This document shows positions 36,448-48,350 of a stretch of DNA of 64,000 bases, piece after piece; the stretch's first letter is position 1, and each line of letters opens with the position of its first letter. The notes beneath the pieces are model-generated. The model was not told the DNA's origin and did no database searches. It saw only the letters and a program-made list of their open reading frames with translations. The DNA is from Hyperoodon ampullatus (taxonomy: Eukaryota; Chordata; Mammalia; Artiodactyla; Ziphiidae): assembly GCA_949752795.1 (NCBI GenBank), contig OX457056.1:89922942-89986941 (forward strand), in the 5' to 3' direction. A program made the translations under genes and the position numbers.

Positions 36448-36755
36448 TTAAAAGCTTTGGAGTCAGATAAACCTGGTTTGAGTTCAGAGACTATCACTTA
36501 TCATCTGTGAGCTGTGAATTTTGAGCAAGTTATTTATTTATTTATTTTTTATTTTATTTTTTTAGTTTCTGCTTTATAACAAAGTGAATCAGTCATACAT
36601 ATACATCTGTTCCCACATCCCTTCCCTCATGCATCTCCCTGACTGCCTGGAGGGGTGGGATGGGGAGGGTGGGAGGGAGGGAGATGAGCAAGTTATTTAA
36701 ATACTCTATAGCTATGTCCCTATAATGTAACAAGCACTAAATGAGTGTTAATTCC
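36448..36755 (+). repeat. MIR SINE split by a small L1
   Basis: The left half contains 'GCTTTGGAGTCAGATAAACC' and 'TTTGAGCAAGTTATTTA'. The right half resumes 'TTTAAATACTCTATAGC' and 'AACAAGCACTAAATGAGTG'. The MIR reads through when 36537-36699 is skipped. Confidence 0.7.
36537..36684 (-). mobile_element. 148-bp twin-primed (5'-inverted) L1 insertion
   Basis: On the minus strand an inverted L1 3' UTR piece (about 36639-36684) is followed by the direct terminal piece (about 36565-36638) and an A-rich tail. The 15-bp target duplication TGAGCAAGTTATTTA is at 36522-36536 and 36685-36699 with no mismatch. Confidence 0.85.
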
Positions 36756-37288
36756 CTCAGTTTACCTTTCTCCTGCATCCCTACCCAAGATGAAGGAGGC
36801 AATGTTGCCATGATTTTTTAGGGGAAATTTTTCAGAAGTATATTTTCAAGGTTACTTGATTATAATTTTATTTTGTGTCTGTTTTTTCCTCAGGCTCTCC
36901 AAGTTTTATCAGGTGCCATTATTTCAATTTCTTCTGTTAACTAGTCCCACGTAACATCTGTAGAAAGTGTAGATATTAAGAATTTATTTTTAATAGGATG
37001 TGAAAAAAACTCCAAGATTAGAACCCAAGTTCCTCCTCCTTAAGCATGGTAGTTTCTGCAATCATCATTAAAGAAAAATGTAATTAGCCAAGAGAAAAAG
37101 ATCTATGTCTACAAAGAAGAAAAAAAGCCAAATGATGTTGAAATATAAAGGCCCATAGCTATTCTATGGAAGCTCCTTTTTGATGTGACAAATGTGGATT
37201 ATCTTAAATTAGAAACAGAAGAAGGGTCCTGATGATAGATGTTTGCTCCATGATCCACTCTACACAGCTCTAGTGATGGGTGTCTTAC

Positions 37289-37405
37289 CCTTTTACCAGT
37301 AGTTCATGCAAAGTGGTCCCATTAAGGCTTTCCCAGTCGGAGTGCAATGTCAGCCACTGCTGGTCTTGCTCCTGTTCCTGTATCAGTTTGGTCACAGATG
37401 GTTCT
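37289..37405 (-). CDS. CORIN: CORIN SRCR middle exon
   Basis: A 117-bp exon with acceptor CTATCAG (AG at 37407-37406) and donor GTAAGA (37288-37283). One base completes the Gly begun in the previous exon. It then reads EPSVTKLIQEQEQDQQWLTL, HSDWESLNGTTLHELLVK and a split Gly. It carries an N-G-T glycosylation sequon. This is the central part of the scavenger-receptor-like domain between the LDLR repeats and the protease. The domain is well matched to mammalian corin and the frame is open. Confidence 0.97.
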
Positions 37406-39699
37406 CTGATAGAAGGGCAAATACCAGATAAATATTCAAAGTACAATGATCTTTGACCAGGCAATATCATTATTTAGCACTTACTCTCTTATAAAAAGAA
37501 GCATTAAATTATCAGCCAATATTTAAAGAGGGGGATTAGTATTCGAAGAAGTTTGGCATGGAATGTGATCAGCAAGAGGGGAAGTTACTAAAAGTATCCT
37601 GAAGCAATTAAGATCCACACTGTTACAGCTATTTTAGTCATTCTCTCTGCTGACATGTATTTGAACTTTGTGAGGTGTTGCAATTCTAACATATACGATG
37701 TAAAAGTTCCAATACCTAAAAAACAAGAGCAACTTTAGGCAGGGATCAAAAGTAAAATAAAATTTATCTGCCTGGAGTATTTTTTCCTTCACTTTTCTTG
37801 CCCAATGTATTCCTGCAATAAAGCAATACCTTAAAATCAATAATAAGTAAAGAGAATCAATGGCCATTTAGAGTCTGTTCAGACAGTATAAAATTGTAAG
37901 TGGAATTTTTTCAACATACTGCAGAATCTTTATGCACTAAAAATTAGGAATGTCTCTAGAAAGTAGAGACAGGAGTTAGACAACATCATTTTGCTGTTTA
38001 CCCATATTTTCACTCAAACTCCACCAGTACTTTCCTGTCAATGCCTCATCCAATCATCAAATAAATATGCTTGTACCCAAGATGTACCCAAGATTTAAAA
38101 CCTTAGGTTTCAAAAGTGTTTGCGTTTTTGTGTAAAATATCCTATTCCTCATGAAATAATTGGTTCACTTAGGCAATCCATATTTGAAGAAAATCTTTTG
38201 GATTTTTATCACCTGATGCTATGAAGGGTAGAAGAGGTAGAGGAATTCATTTTAGATAGGAGGAACGAGGGCTCCTTCTGAATCTGGAAGTAGGAGAGAA
38301 GGAAGCAGGTACTTAGTTGGATTTGGAGATGGGGAGAGAATTCAAGAGAATTCAGCAAGAGAATTCAAATCAGACAATCCGATAGTCTTTTCTTTTCAAG
38401 TACGAGGGGCTCCTCGAATGAAGATGGGGGGTGGTGGCAGGGGTGCATGATGGTGAGGAAAGTGACATGTATATGAAATTGTTCCCTGGTGGAAGTATTT
38501 GGAGAAACACATCAAAGATAACTTTAAAAGAATGGCAAGCAGTGCTGAGGATTCAAATGAACCTGGAAATCTTGAAGTTGTAGCAGCATCAAGCCTGTGA
38601 GCTTAGTGACTTTCTTTTTTTGATAATGGAATGCCAATTTTTTGTAAAAAGGGGGGGCACAGGAAGGGAAGAAAAGTTAGATTCAGTGGCATTGAAAGAA
38701 AAATGATCACTTCCCCGGGTTATCGATTATTTTAAAACTACTGTCATTACAGAATAGAAAATAAAAGAAACAAAAACCTCCCCAAATCCAGTTATTTTAA
38801 AAAGAATAAAACCCTCTAAAGAGAAGACTTGAGGATAGAATAAGAACCAAAGATTAAAAACAAAACAGAGTCCTTAATCATGGATGAATTCTAATCATTT
38901 GATTTAAGAACAAATGGCATAAACCCTGCCCATGCTTTAAGAAGCATTGCACAAGCTTTAATTTATTTAGAAACTTGAATGAACTGTTTTATATTTGAAG
39001 ATGTCACAAAACCTACTGCAAAATGAGAATTCTTTCCTTCACCAAAATGAGGCTCTGGCTTTTCAGTAATCCCAGAAGTGCTGTATGCAGAGGCACAGTG
39101 GGATGGAAAATACAAAAATCAGAGGCCACACACACCACTCATGGTGTTTCTCTTGATACCTGCATCCTGAGAATTCCTTTCTGCAATAGAACAATCTGTG
39201 GCCTCCTAAATCCAGGCATCTTACTCGCAAAAAGCCAAAGGAAGATCAGCTTCAAGTTTGTTATTTAATGAAATCATTCTTTAGGCAGATATTCACAGGG
39301 CAAGAGGGACTTGCATGGGGACAAGTCAGCACAGGATTTGCACTGATGCTAGATAGGAAAATCATTGCAAAGGACGCTTCAGTCTTTCAACTCGCAAGGT
39401 CCCTTCAGTCACCTCAAGGGATGTTTTTGCATTTCATTAATTAACCTCCAACAAGAAAGGCAATTTAGCCTGAATCTCTCAGTTACACCAAGCGGAAAAT
39501 CTAAGAAATTCATCATCAACAAGAAAGGAATATCATTATAAAAGTTAGTTTCCCATGAAATTCTTAAACACTAGCATGCTTCTCATGCACAAAAATAAAT
39601 CTTTCAGCCCTAGAAATGTCATCTTATGGCCCATTAAAAAAATATCAGCGAATCCATATGTCGGCTTCTGCCATTATACAGAATCTGAGCATCTGTGTG

Positions 39700-40480
39700 A
39701 TTTCAACTTTTATTTTTTTCTTTAAATAATTTTTAAAATCATGAAAGTAATACTTATACATGGAAAAAACCCAAACATTATACAATGAAAAAATATCCTT
39801 CCCATCCAAGATGTATAAAAACCATCACTGTAAATAGCATTTGAGTATTCTTGCCAAGCTTTTTCTGTAGTCCTTGTACATACACCCCTCTTCTTTTAGT
39901 CTATACACATTGTTCTGTGTGGTGTTGAGGATGTTTTCATTTAATGATTTATCTTGGAAGTTTTTGCATAATAATAGCTAGATAATAATAATAACAATTA
40001 TATATTATTAACTAATAACTATTTTCTGTAGGGCAAGCACTAAAAGATTAGTAATTTGTTTCATATTATTTAATCCTCTCAACAACTTTGTGAAGTATGC
40101 TTTATTATTATTCCCCATTTTGGAGATGAAAAAATTGAGGCAACGTGAGAATAAGTAATTTTCCCAAGGTCACACAGCTCTGGTAGTGAGTTCCTTTGGT
40201 CTGACATCAGAGTACCACTTCTAACACTATGAACATTATGCAGCCCTCCTCTATTAAGGGCACACACCATGTTCTTTCCATAGCTGCAAAGTGTTCCATT
40301 ATATGGATGTACATTTACTTTACCAATCCACTACTGAGGCTGTTTCCAATTTCTGGCTATAACAAAAAAGCAGCAGTTAATACTCTTAACCATTCACCTT
40401 TGCTTACATGCACACATGTGAATTGAGAATAAATTCCTAGAAATAAAATTATTGAATCAAAATGTAAATTTTTTATGAAT
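39700..40480. repeat. Old interspersed repeat interrupted by a MIR
   Basis: 'ATCATGAAAGTAATACTTAT' and 'TTCCATTATATGGATGTACA' phrases are those of an old mammalian repeat of L1-like type. A MIR core ('GAGATGAAAAAATTGAGGCA', 'CCCAAGGTCACACAGCTCTG') lies at about 40020-40215. Naming is tentative. Confidence 0.45.
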
Positions 40481-41063
40481 TTCCCCTTCAAAGAGTAATG
40501 TCAGTTTACAAACTTATCAAGGGTAGGTTTGTCTATACTTTTTAATTTTTATAACTACATATATAATGTAAGTCATGCTATTAAAACATATCTGGAACTT
40601 AACTGCTCAAATTTTGTTTAACAGTTGGTGATGCATTTGACTTATCTTTTTCCATATTATATCAAAAGACAAATCCTGTTGGGTAGAGAGCAAAAGAGCA
40701 AAAAAGCATCTTGCTAGTGATGAAGTATCAAAGTCACTGTATCCTAAGGGAGTCTGAGCAGGGAATGCAGTCAGACCCAAATGCTTCTAGAGCAGCTATG
40801 AAATCATATACAGAGAAGGAAATTTAAGCAACAATCTACTCCAATGCCCTCTTTTGACAGTGCGAGAAAACTAAGACATAGACCCATCCCAAACATTTGA
40901 GGGGCCCAGAGTGAGAGTATAAATGGAGGCCCATATACTATATGTCTACATATTTAGATATTACAAATCAAGTTAACAAGCTGTTAAAGAAAACATATTC
41001 TATCTTACCATCTTGATCAACATATCTTTTAGGTTCAAATATAGAATTCTTGGACTCCTTGGA

Positions 41064-41248
41064 ACAGTGGTTTTCAAACTTTAGCATTCATTAGAATCAA
41101 CTGGAGCACCAGTTACAACAAAGATTGTTGGCCCCATACCCAGATTTCCAGGTTTGATAAGTCTGAGCTGGGGCCCCCAATTTGCCTATCTAACAAGATG
41201 CCAGGTGATACAGATGCTGTGGTATGGGACCACACTTTGAAAACAGTT
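41064..41248 (-). mobile_element. MER5A hAT-Charlie DNA transposon relic
   Basis: It begins CAGTGGTTTTCAAAC and ends with the complementary 'GTTTGAAAACAGTTCA'-like end near 41234-41250. The MER5A middle is 'CCCATACCCAGATTTCCAGG'. Confidence 0.8.
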
Positions 41249-41345
41249 CACCGGGCCCCAGGTGGGCATACCTCTGGTGGGCAGACTCTTTGCCCCATGA
41301 GGTGAGGCACAGCTAAGAAGAAAGACCAGAGTGGTCCCTCGAAAT

Positions 41346-41560
41346 CAGGGTTTCTCACCTTTGGCACTACTGACATTTTATGCCAGATAATTATTTGCTA
41401 TGCGGGGCTGTCCTGGGCACTGTAGGATGTTCAGTATCACCCCTGGCTTCCACACACAAAATACTAGTATCACCACACCACTCCTTGACTGACAATCAAA
41501 AAGGTCTACAGACATTTCCTAAAGTCCCCTCAGGGCAAAGTCACCACTGGTTGAGTTCTG
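41346..41560 (+). mobile_element. MER20 hAT DNA transposon relic
   Basis: 'CAGGGTTTCTCACCTTTGGC', 'GGGGCTGTCCTGGGCACTGT', 'AGACATTTCCTAAAGTCCCC' and 'CACCACTGGTTGAG' follow MER20 in order. MER20 copies can carry regulatory function in placental mammals (established for endometrium), but nothing here shows that. Confidence 0.85.
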
Positions 41561-44219
41561 GGGTCCAGGGCAAGGCCCCTCTGCTCTGGGTCTAAAAGCA
41601 GTACTGCACAAAGAAGCAAGAGAATTTCGCTCAAATGTGCTTCTTGAAATGTGTGGCCGTTAAGTCACATATAAAAAATGTATAATTCCCCCATACCCAC
41701 TGAAATGAGAAAATAGAACATATCTAGAATTCTGAAACACCCTGATATTTTTGAAAGGAAGTCTATATTTTAAGGCTTAGGTGAACAATCAGATCTCTAG
41801 ACAACTTAGCTTATTCTTATCTCATTCTCAGGTCACTTGGTGTTGAGTAACGAGGCGTTTCATGCTTGTATTATAATTACGTAGGGGCTGCTTACCTAAA
41901 AAATGAAAGTCAGCACAAATCCCACAAAGCAAAGGGCTTCTTTACTTTTGTCAGCAAGACAGTAGTGCAGGACTTACCTAGACATGCCACACATTCCAGT
42001 GGAAGGACCAGGTCTATTCTATGGCATCTATTGCTTGGGAAAGTCATGAGTCCTCAACCTCAGTACTGATGGTTAGTCTTGAAATACAAATGCCTTGTGT
42101 AGTGGATACATTATTTGCAATTCTAAATATCCTCCTCAGAACTTGGAACCTTTCTGTTAAACATTTTTGTATCTGATTTCAAAAATCTTATCTTAAACCC
42201 TGCCATGTTATTGTCTCTGTTTGGTTCCTATAGTTTAGACATGTTAATATTAAAAGCTAGTTAAATTATTTTGCCAGGTAGAAGGAAGACCTAGAGATAT
42301 TGACAGAAAGGCATCATAGGTTGCAAACAAACACAAGTGAACATGACCATAGAATCGTTTGTCTGGTAGATAGCTCACCTTACACTTTATACAGCAAAAC
42401 TCCCGTCAATAGAAATGTTTCAAAGAAGAGCATAAAGTCTGAGTTTATTTTTCCAGTAAAATAAGTATTTAAAAATATTTTTATTGTAATCTTAACTGAA
42501 AATATATAATTTTATTCATTTATCTACCTCAAAGGTAGAGTATAATAACTGTACTAGGCCATGATTTACAGGTACAAGAGACAAAAACTATCTCAAAGAA
42601 AAGAGAAGTTATAGATTATAAAATTAAATTATAGACTATTCATATTTCATAAAAAAAATCAATGACATAATCCATTTCTAACATACAATTAATTGAAAAC
42701 TATAGCTATTAAATATATATTCTCATTCTCATATAAATTAGAAAATAAAACTAATAAAGCACTATTTAAAATAAACATTTCATTAAAGATATAAAAAAAA
42801 TTAATCAATCATAAAATTAAAATGTCATTTGATCATTTACAAGATTTCAATCTTATATTGTAAAACAAACTCAATAAATGGTGTTAGGTTGTAAGTATGT
42901 TTTTGAGCAATAAGTATATACCTCTTTCAGAATCTACAGTAGTCCAAGTATTTCCTTCTGGCTATTTTATCTTCAAAAAAAGATCCCATTTCTTTTTTGA
43001 TAACTTGGAGGAAAACTTTGGGGACATGTTTTTTTTAATTTTTAAGAGACAGAGACAACATTGTCTTGAAAGAAACTTATTTAGTTGTTTAAAAAATGTT
43101 TCCTGTTTGCCTTTACCTTCTTTTAGTTCATCATTGTAAAACTAAAGATTACCAGTTTCAATTACAATATGCCATTTTTTATTCCACCAGTTCAGAAAGT
43201 CTTGGAACCAAGGTAGAATTTATTTTTCTAATAGAAGCTTTGCTTCATCAATTGCTCTTTTCTTCCTCATCTTGATATTATAGGCATAGAGAAAGTGCAC
43301 TTTTATTCAATTCAAACTTTTAAGGCAGAATATGACTCTCTGGGTACATTACAAAATAAAATAATTCAAACTTCAGGGCTTTAAAAAATATTCAGTTAAC
43401 AGTATTACACCACCAACAACAACAAAAATCAGCATTTTAGTACCTAAAATAGTGCCTGAATATCTGAATATCAAAAAGTAGAAATGTAATCAATCATTAA
43501 AGGGATGTGGATGGTCTTCAGGATGGCTGGTGCCTGGGGTCCAAGCACCTTCATGACTCTCCATCTCTCATCTCCACTTCTTCAGTTGGAGGGAGGAGGA
43601 CGAGGTGGGAGGGTGGCTTTAATGACCTCCAAGTAACTTTTCCACAAGCCAGGGGACAGGCTGTCTGCAGCTCTAAACTCAAATCCTTCATCTTTGTGAC
43701 CGAAAAGGAAAGACGTCTTCTCTCCCCAGTCCACTTAAAACAAATCTTATTGAAAAACTTTAAGTATCACAAAACCAGCCACTGTAGCCCAGGAGTGAGG
43801 TCCTTTGATTAGTCCAGCTTGGGTGAGGTATTACCTACCCCTCTACCAATCACTGAGGCCAAGAAAAGTGGGTCATGTACAAAGACGGCAGCCCCCTTTT
43901 GGATCCCAAGGATAGAATGGGAAGTGAAGCAAGTCCCAAAATGAAGGGATGCAGGTCCCAAAGGAAAAGGAGGGAGGCAGAGAAGCAACACAATAAATGT
44001 CTGCTACAAGTGACTTTACTTGAAATTTTTTAGTTCAAAAGATTATTATGCCTCAGAGTCAAGATCTACATGTTCTTTTGTTAGCTTTTGGAAGATGTAG
44101 GAAGAGTACAAGATTGGGTAGATATTAGACTTATGTTCATGAATGACACAATGGGTTATCAGTGAGTGTTCAGTGAACTCAGTTTACTCATTGCCAAAGG
44201 AATATCACCCTGGCAGAAT

Positions 44220-44860
44220 TTAAACAAATGACACAGTCAGATGGACAAGGGTTAAAACTGATGATTAATAAGGTTAATAAGCTGGAACGGAAATGGAGAC
44301 AGCACACTGGTGTTATATCAGATGGAGTCCCTCCCTAAAGGAGTTTTAGTGAAAGGAACAAATTACAAACATGTGAAAAAATAATTTCTGATACCAATAA
44401 ATGCTTTGAAGAAGACAGAGTAAGAAAATAGAGAGTACCTTGGTGAGTGTGAAAGCTGCTCCAACTAGGGTTGTCAAGAAAGACCTTTGTAAATAGTTGA
44501 TATACAAGCTTAGAGACACGAATGATGAGATGGAGGTGATCCTGTTAAGGTCTAGAGATCAGCCTTCCAAACAAAAAGAACTGTGGAGCCAAAGCTCCGG
44601 AGATGGGAATGAGTTTACAGCACTGGAATCTCAGTAATAAGGTCAATGTGTCTAACATTTAGTGGACAAGTGGAGAGTGCTAGGAGATGGGGTCAGAGAG
44701 TGAGGCAGGGGCCAGATTATGCTTTGTAGGCCAGAGTAAGAAATTGGATTTTGATTCCAAACTGTAAAAATAAAATGAAAAGACCAGTGGAGTTGGCATT
44801 TAGATAATATCATTACTATCAGTCCTGTCTTGGGGGTAAAAAGCAAGCCAAATTGCAGTA
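44220..44860 (-). mobile_element. LINE L2 antisense fragment
   Basis: 'GGAGATGGGGTCAGAGAGTG', 'GCAGGGGCCAGATTATGCTT' and 'GGCCAGAGTAAGAAATTGG' are reversed L2 3'-part phrases. Confidence 0.6.
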
Positions 44861-45886
44861 GGTTTCAAAGAAAACATGAAGAAGTTAAGTCATCACCAGG
44901 AGTCTCTGGTGTAGTTCAAAAAGGGGGATGCTGCCATATAAGTACTTCTAACAGAAATAACACAGGTCTTTCTGGTTAATTTCTGGGGGATTCTCAAGTT
45001 GTAAATCATGTTCTTACTTACCTAGGACCCATTCATATTCCTGCCAATGGCAATGCACTATGATGACTAGAGAATCTGATGCCCCCAAAGACTTTACAGA
45101 GATTGATTCTTCCCCATTCCAAGACCTTCTTGCTCACAATTAGCCCTGATATTTTTGGTGGAAAGGTGTGTTTTGACAATTCTGGAGAACTCATGGAAAC
45201 CATCTTTGGTTTTATAAATCCTGATGTGAATCTATTTTTTAATGGTGAACATTTTTATCACAAAATGGAATGTAAGAGAGTAAAAAAAAATGTGCTTAAT
45301 CCAGGATCTAGCATAGTTTTATTCCAGTTAATAACGGTGAATTTCCCTACACCACTGAGAAGTTTCCATTTACTTTCATAAATTATTCATTAACCCAACT
45401 GACACAGTTTGAGATTCAGTTTGCTAACAAATAATCCGAATTCTTGGCAGAGCTTGCTGATAGTGATCATGTGGAAATGCTTTTAGGACAACTGGTAGAC
45501 TCACCTTGCTCTTGCTTATGAAAGCCTCATACCTAGTGGTCTCATGGTAGACCTTAAAAAATATTCCCTCTCCCTTTAGGATGTAGCACTTTTTCAGGAA
45601 AATTCTTCTCCTTCCTTACCTCAGAACAGCATGTTCCAGAGAATACTACACTCACACATTGGACTTCATGATTTTCTTCTCATCCAGGCACTCATTTAAC
45701 TAGCAGCTTCTTGGGAATGTGTTAAGAAATTAATTTCCCATGCCCAAACCACATGTCTGCCAGAGAAGCTAGGAAGTTGCATGTGAAAGAAAACAACACT
45801 TCGTGGATTTGCTTCAGCTGACGTCTACTTAGAATACGACAAGCAGGTACTTATTACTACACGACTTTTCAAAAAGTGAAAAACAG

Positions 45887-46102
45887 GGCTTCCCTGGTGG
45901 CACAGTGGTTGAGAGTCCGCCTGCTGATGCAGGGGACGCGGGTTCGTGCCCCGGTCCGGGAAGATCCCACATGCTGCGGAGCGGCTGGGCCCATGAACCA
46001 TGGCCACTGAGCCTGCGCGTCCGGAGCCTGTGCTCCGCAACAGGAGAGGCCACAACAGTGAGAGGCCCGTGTACCGCCAAAAAAAAAAAAGAAAAATAAT
46101 AT
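45887..46102 (+). mobile_element. CHR-type SINE (CHR-2-like), sense
   Basis: Full head GGGCTTCCCTGGTGGCACAG. It has tRNA-like A-box (TGGTTGAGAGT) and B-box (GGTTCGTGCCC) pol III promoter elements. The body runs to 'AGAGGCCCGTGTACCGCC', followed by a poly-A tail and a short (TA)/(CA) tract to about 46132. This is the cleanest copy and the best marker of cetacean origin. Confidence 0.92.
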
Positions 46103-46194
46103 ATATATATATGTATATATACACACACACACAAATGATATACAGCATTGTAGAATTAAGAGGGATATCGTGTAGTACTGATTTTTAAGTACCA

Positions 46195-46490
46195 CAGGAA
46201 ATTCAGGGCCAAGAGGTCAAGGAGATGAGAAAGTCTTCACAGAAGTCATGAGCCTTGAGTGAGGCCCTGAAGAATTTGGATAGGGAATGTAAAAACAATG
46301 CACCTATGGACACAGAGGCAGAAGCAGGAAGGAATGTGTATCCACAGAGCACAGATAAAAGACCAGACAGTACAGAAAGAGAGGAGGAGCACGTACAAGG
46401 ATATGAAGTTGAAGAAAGATGAGCTAGTTTACAGCAGGCCTGCCAGTTGGGAAACGTATTTGGTTAAAAAAAAATGTCAAATGAAAAAAG
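46195..46490 (-). mobile_element. LINE L2 antisense fragment
   Basis: 'GTGAGGCCCTGAAGAATTTG' and 'AGAAGCAGGAAGGAATGTGT' follow reversed L2 tail wording. Weak. Confidence 0.45.
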
Positions 46491-46518
46491 ACCTTTGACA
46501 GAAAATGATTTATTTCTG

Positions 46519-46882
46519 CCTTAGTCCATTCAGGCCTCTATAACAAATTACCATAGACTGGGTGGCTTATAAACAACAGGGATTTATTTCCCATAGTTCC
46601 AGAGGCTGGAAGTCCAAGGTCAAGGTAATAGTAGATTTGGTGTCTGGTGAAGGCCCATTTCCTCAGTCACAGACAGCCATCTTCTTGCTATGTCATCACA
46701 TGATGAAAGGTGAGAGGAAACTCTGTGCAGTCTCTTGTATAAGTTACTAATCCCATTCTTGAGGGCTCCATTCTCACGTCCCAATCACCTCTTAAAGGCC
46801 CTGCTGCTTAATACCTTCACACTGGGGGTTAGGATTTCACATATGAATTTGGGGGGGACATGAACACTCAGTCTATAGCAAT
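46519..46882 (-). mobile_element. LTR-like repeat, antisense, MaLR-type
   Basis: 'TGCCTTAGTCCATTCAGGCC', 'CCATAGACTGGGTGGCTTAT' and 'CCCAATCACCTCTTAAAGGC' are the same family as 26768-27116. Confidence 0.6.
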
Positions 46883-47009
46883 TGAACATGATGTCTGTAT
46901 TACAGCAGGTAGGGCTCTATTAGAAATTCAGTCATGGGATAGTGAGAGCTTTTAGGGAAACGGAGGGACCAAAAATCTCCTAACCCTATTTCCTTCACCA
47001 GTCACTGCT

Positions 47010-47400
47010 CATCCTTCTTTGCTTCTCTTTTTGGCAAAATTTCCCCAAAGAGTTCTACACTTACTGTCTTTTCTCTCTTCCTACTATCTCTTAGGTATTT
47101 GCCCCCTCACTCTACTGAAACTGCTCACATCAATGACATGCACATTGCTGAAACCAATAGTCATTTTCAGTCCTCATTTTACTTCTCAGCAGCATTTGAT
47201 AGAACTGACCCTCACTTCTTCCTTTATATGCTTTCTTCAATTGTCTTTCAGGATACCACATACTCCTACTGCATTAGTTGTTCTTTTTCATCTCCTTTGG
47301 CTTGCTGCTTCTCTTCTCTGATCCCCTAATGTTAGGGCTCAGTCCTTGATCTTCTTATCTTCTCTCTATATATTCCCTCTCTTGGTCACCCAGATCAAAA
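47010..47400 (+). mobile_element. LINE L2 reverse-transcriptase region relic
   Basis: A translation fragment S-A-A-F-D-R-T-D is the decayed L2 RT motif (S-A-A-F-D-T-V-D). It is followed by 'GGGCTCAGTCCTTGATCTTC' and 'CTCTCTTGGTCACCCAGATC'. Not coding now. Confidence 0.7.
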
Positions 47401-47419
47401 AATGAACAATATCATTTCT

Positions 47420-48350
47420 GAATACATTGAATGCAGACCATCAAAAATATGAACAAGAACAAGTGTTGGTGAGGAGATGGAGAAATTGGAACTCTCATGC
47501 ATTGCTGGTAGAGTATAAAGTGGTGTGGCCTCTTTGGAAAACAGTTTGGCAGTCATTCAAAAAGTTAAACATAGAGTTACCACTTGACCCAGTAATTCTA
47601 GTCTTAAGTATACACCCAAGAGAAATGAAAACATATGTTCACACAAAAACTTGTACATGAATGTTCATAGCAGCATTATTAATAAGAGCTAAAAAGTGGA
47701 AACAACCAAAATGGCCATCAAATGATGAATGGATAATCAAAATGTGGCTCTATCTACACAATAGAATATTATTCAGTCTTAAACAGGAATGGCCTACTGA
47801 TACATAGTACAACATGGATGAACCTTAAAAGCATTTTACTAAGTGAAAGAAGTCAGACAAAAAATATTTTGCATGATTCTATATGTGAAACGTGCACAAT
47901 AGGCAAATCTATAGAGACAGGAAGTAAATTAGTATATTTTAAGGGCTGAAGGGAAGGAGGAATGGAGAGTGACTGCTAATGAGCATGGGGTTTCTTTTTT
48001 GAGTGATGAAAATGTTCTGGAATTAGACAGTGATGATGATTACAACTATTTTGTGACCATACTAAAAACAACTGAATTGTACACTTTTTTTTTTTTTTTT
48101 TGGCGGTACGCGGTCCTCTCACTGCTGTGGCCTCTCCCATTGAGGAGCACAGGCTCCGGACGCACAGGCTCAGCGGCCATGGCTCATGGGCCCAGCCGCT
48201 CCGTGGCATGTGGGATCTTCCCGGACCGGGGCACAAACCCGTGTCCCCTGCATCGGCAGGTGGACTCTCAACCACTGCGCCACCAGGGAAGCCCTGTACA
48301 CTTTTAAACAGTGAATTTTATGGTATCTGAATTATATCTTAATTTTTAAA
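47420..48350 (+). mobile_element. Old L1 3' end containing a SINE
   Basis: A diverged L1 ORF2 tail ('GGAACTCTCATGCATTGCTG', 'ACATGGATGAACCTTAAAAG') runs to 'TTTATGGTATCTGAATTATA'. It is interrupted by a SINE at 48089-48294. Confidence 0.75.
48089..48294 (-). mobile_element. CHR-type SINE (CHR-2-like), antisense
   Basis: Complete reversed SINE with a T-tail on the left and the 'CCACCAGGGAAGCC' head on the right. The target duplication TGTACACTTTT at 48078-48088 and 48295-48305 is perfect. Confidence 0.9.

Larger units (their letters stand above)
34512..37288 (-). other. CORIN: CORIN intron within SRCR domain (2.8 kb)
   Basis: The donor is GTAAGA (37288-37283). It holds an antisense L1 3' end (35020-35290), an L2 tail (35790-36030), a TCTA microsatellite (36187-36233), and a MIR split by a 148-bp twin-primed L1 (36448-36755). 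Bases 34560-35010 and 36760-37280 show nothing recognised. Confidence 0.9.

Noticed and set aside
47099..47329. 76-codon frame at an apparent exon.
   Set aside because: It contains the S-A-A-F-D remnant of L2 reverse transcriptase and fits an L2 relic.
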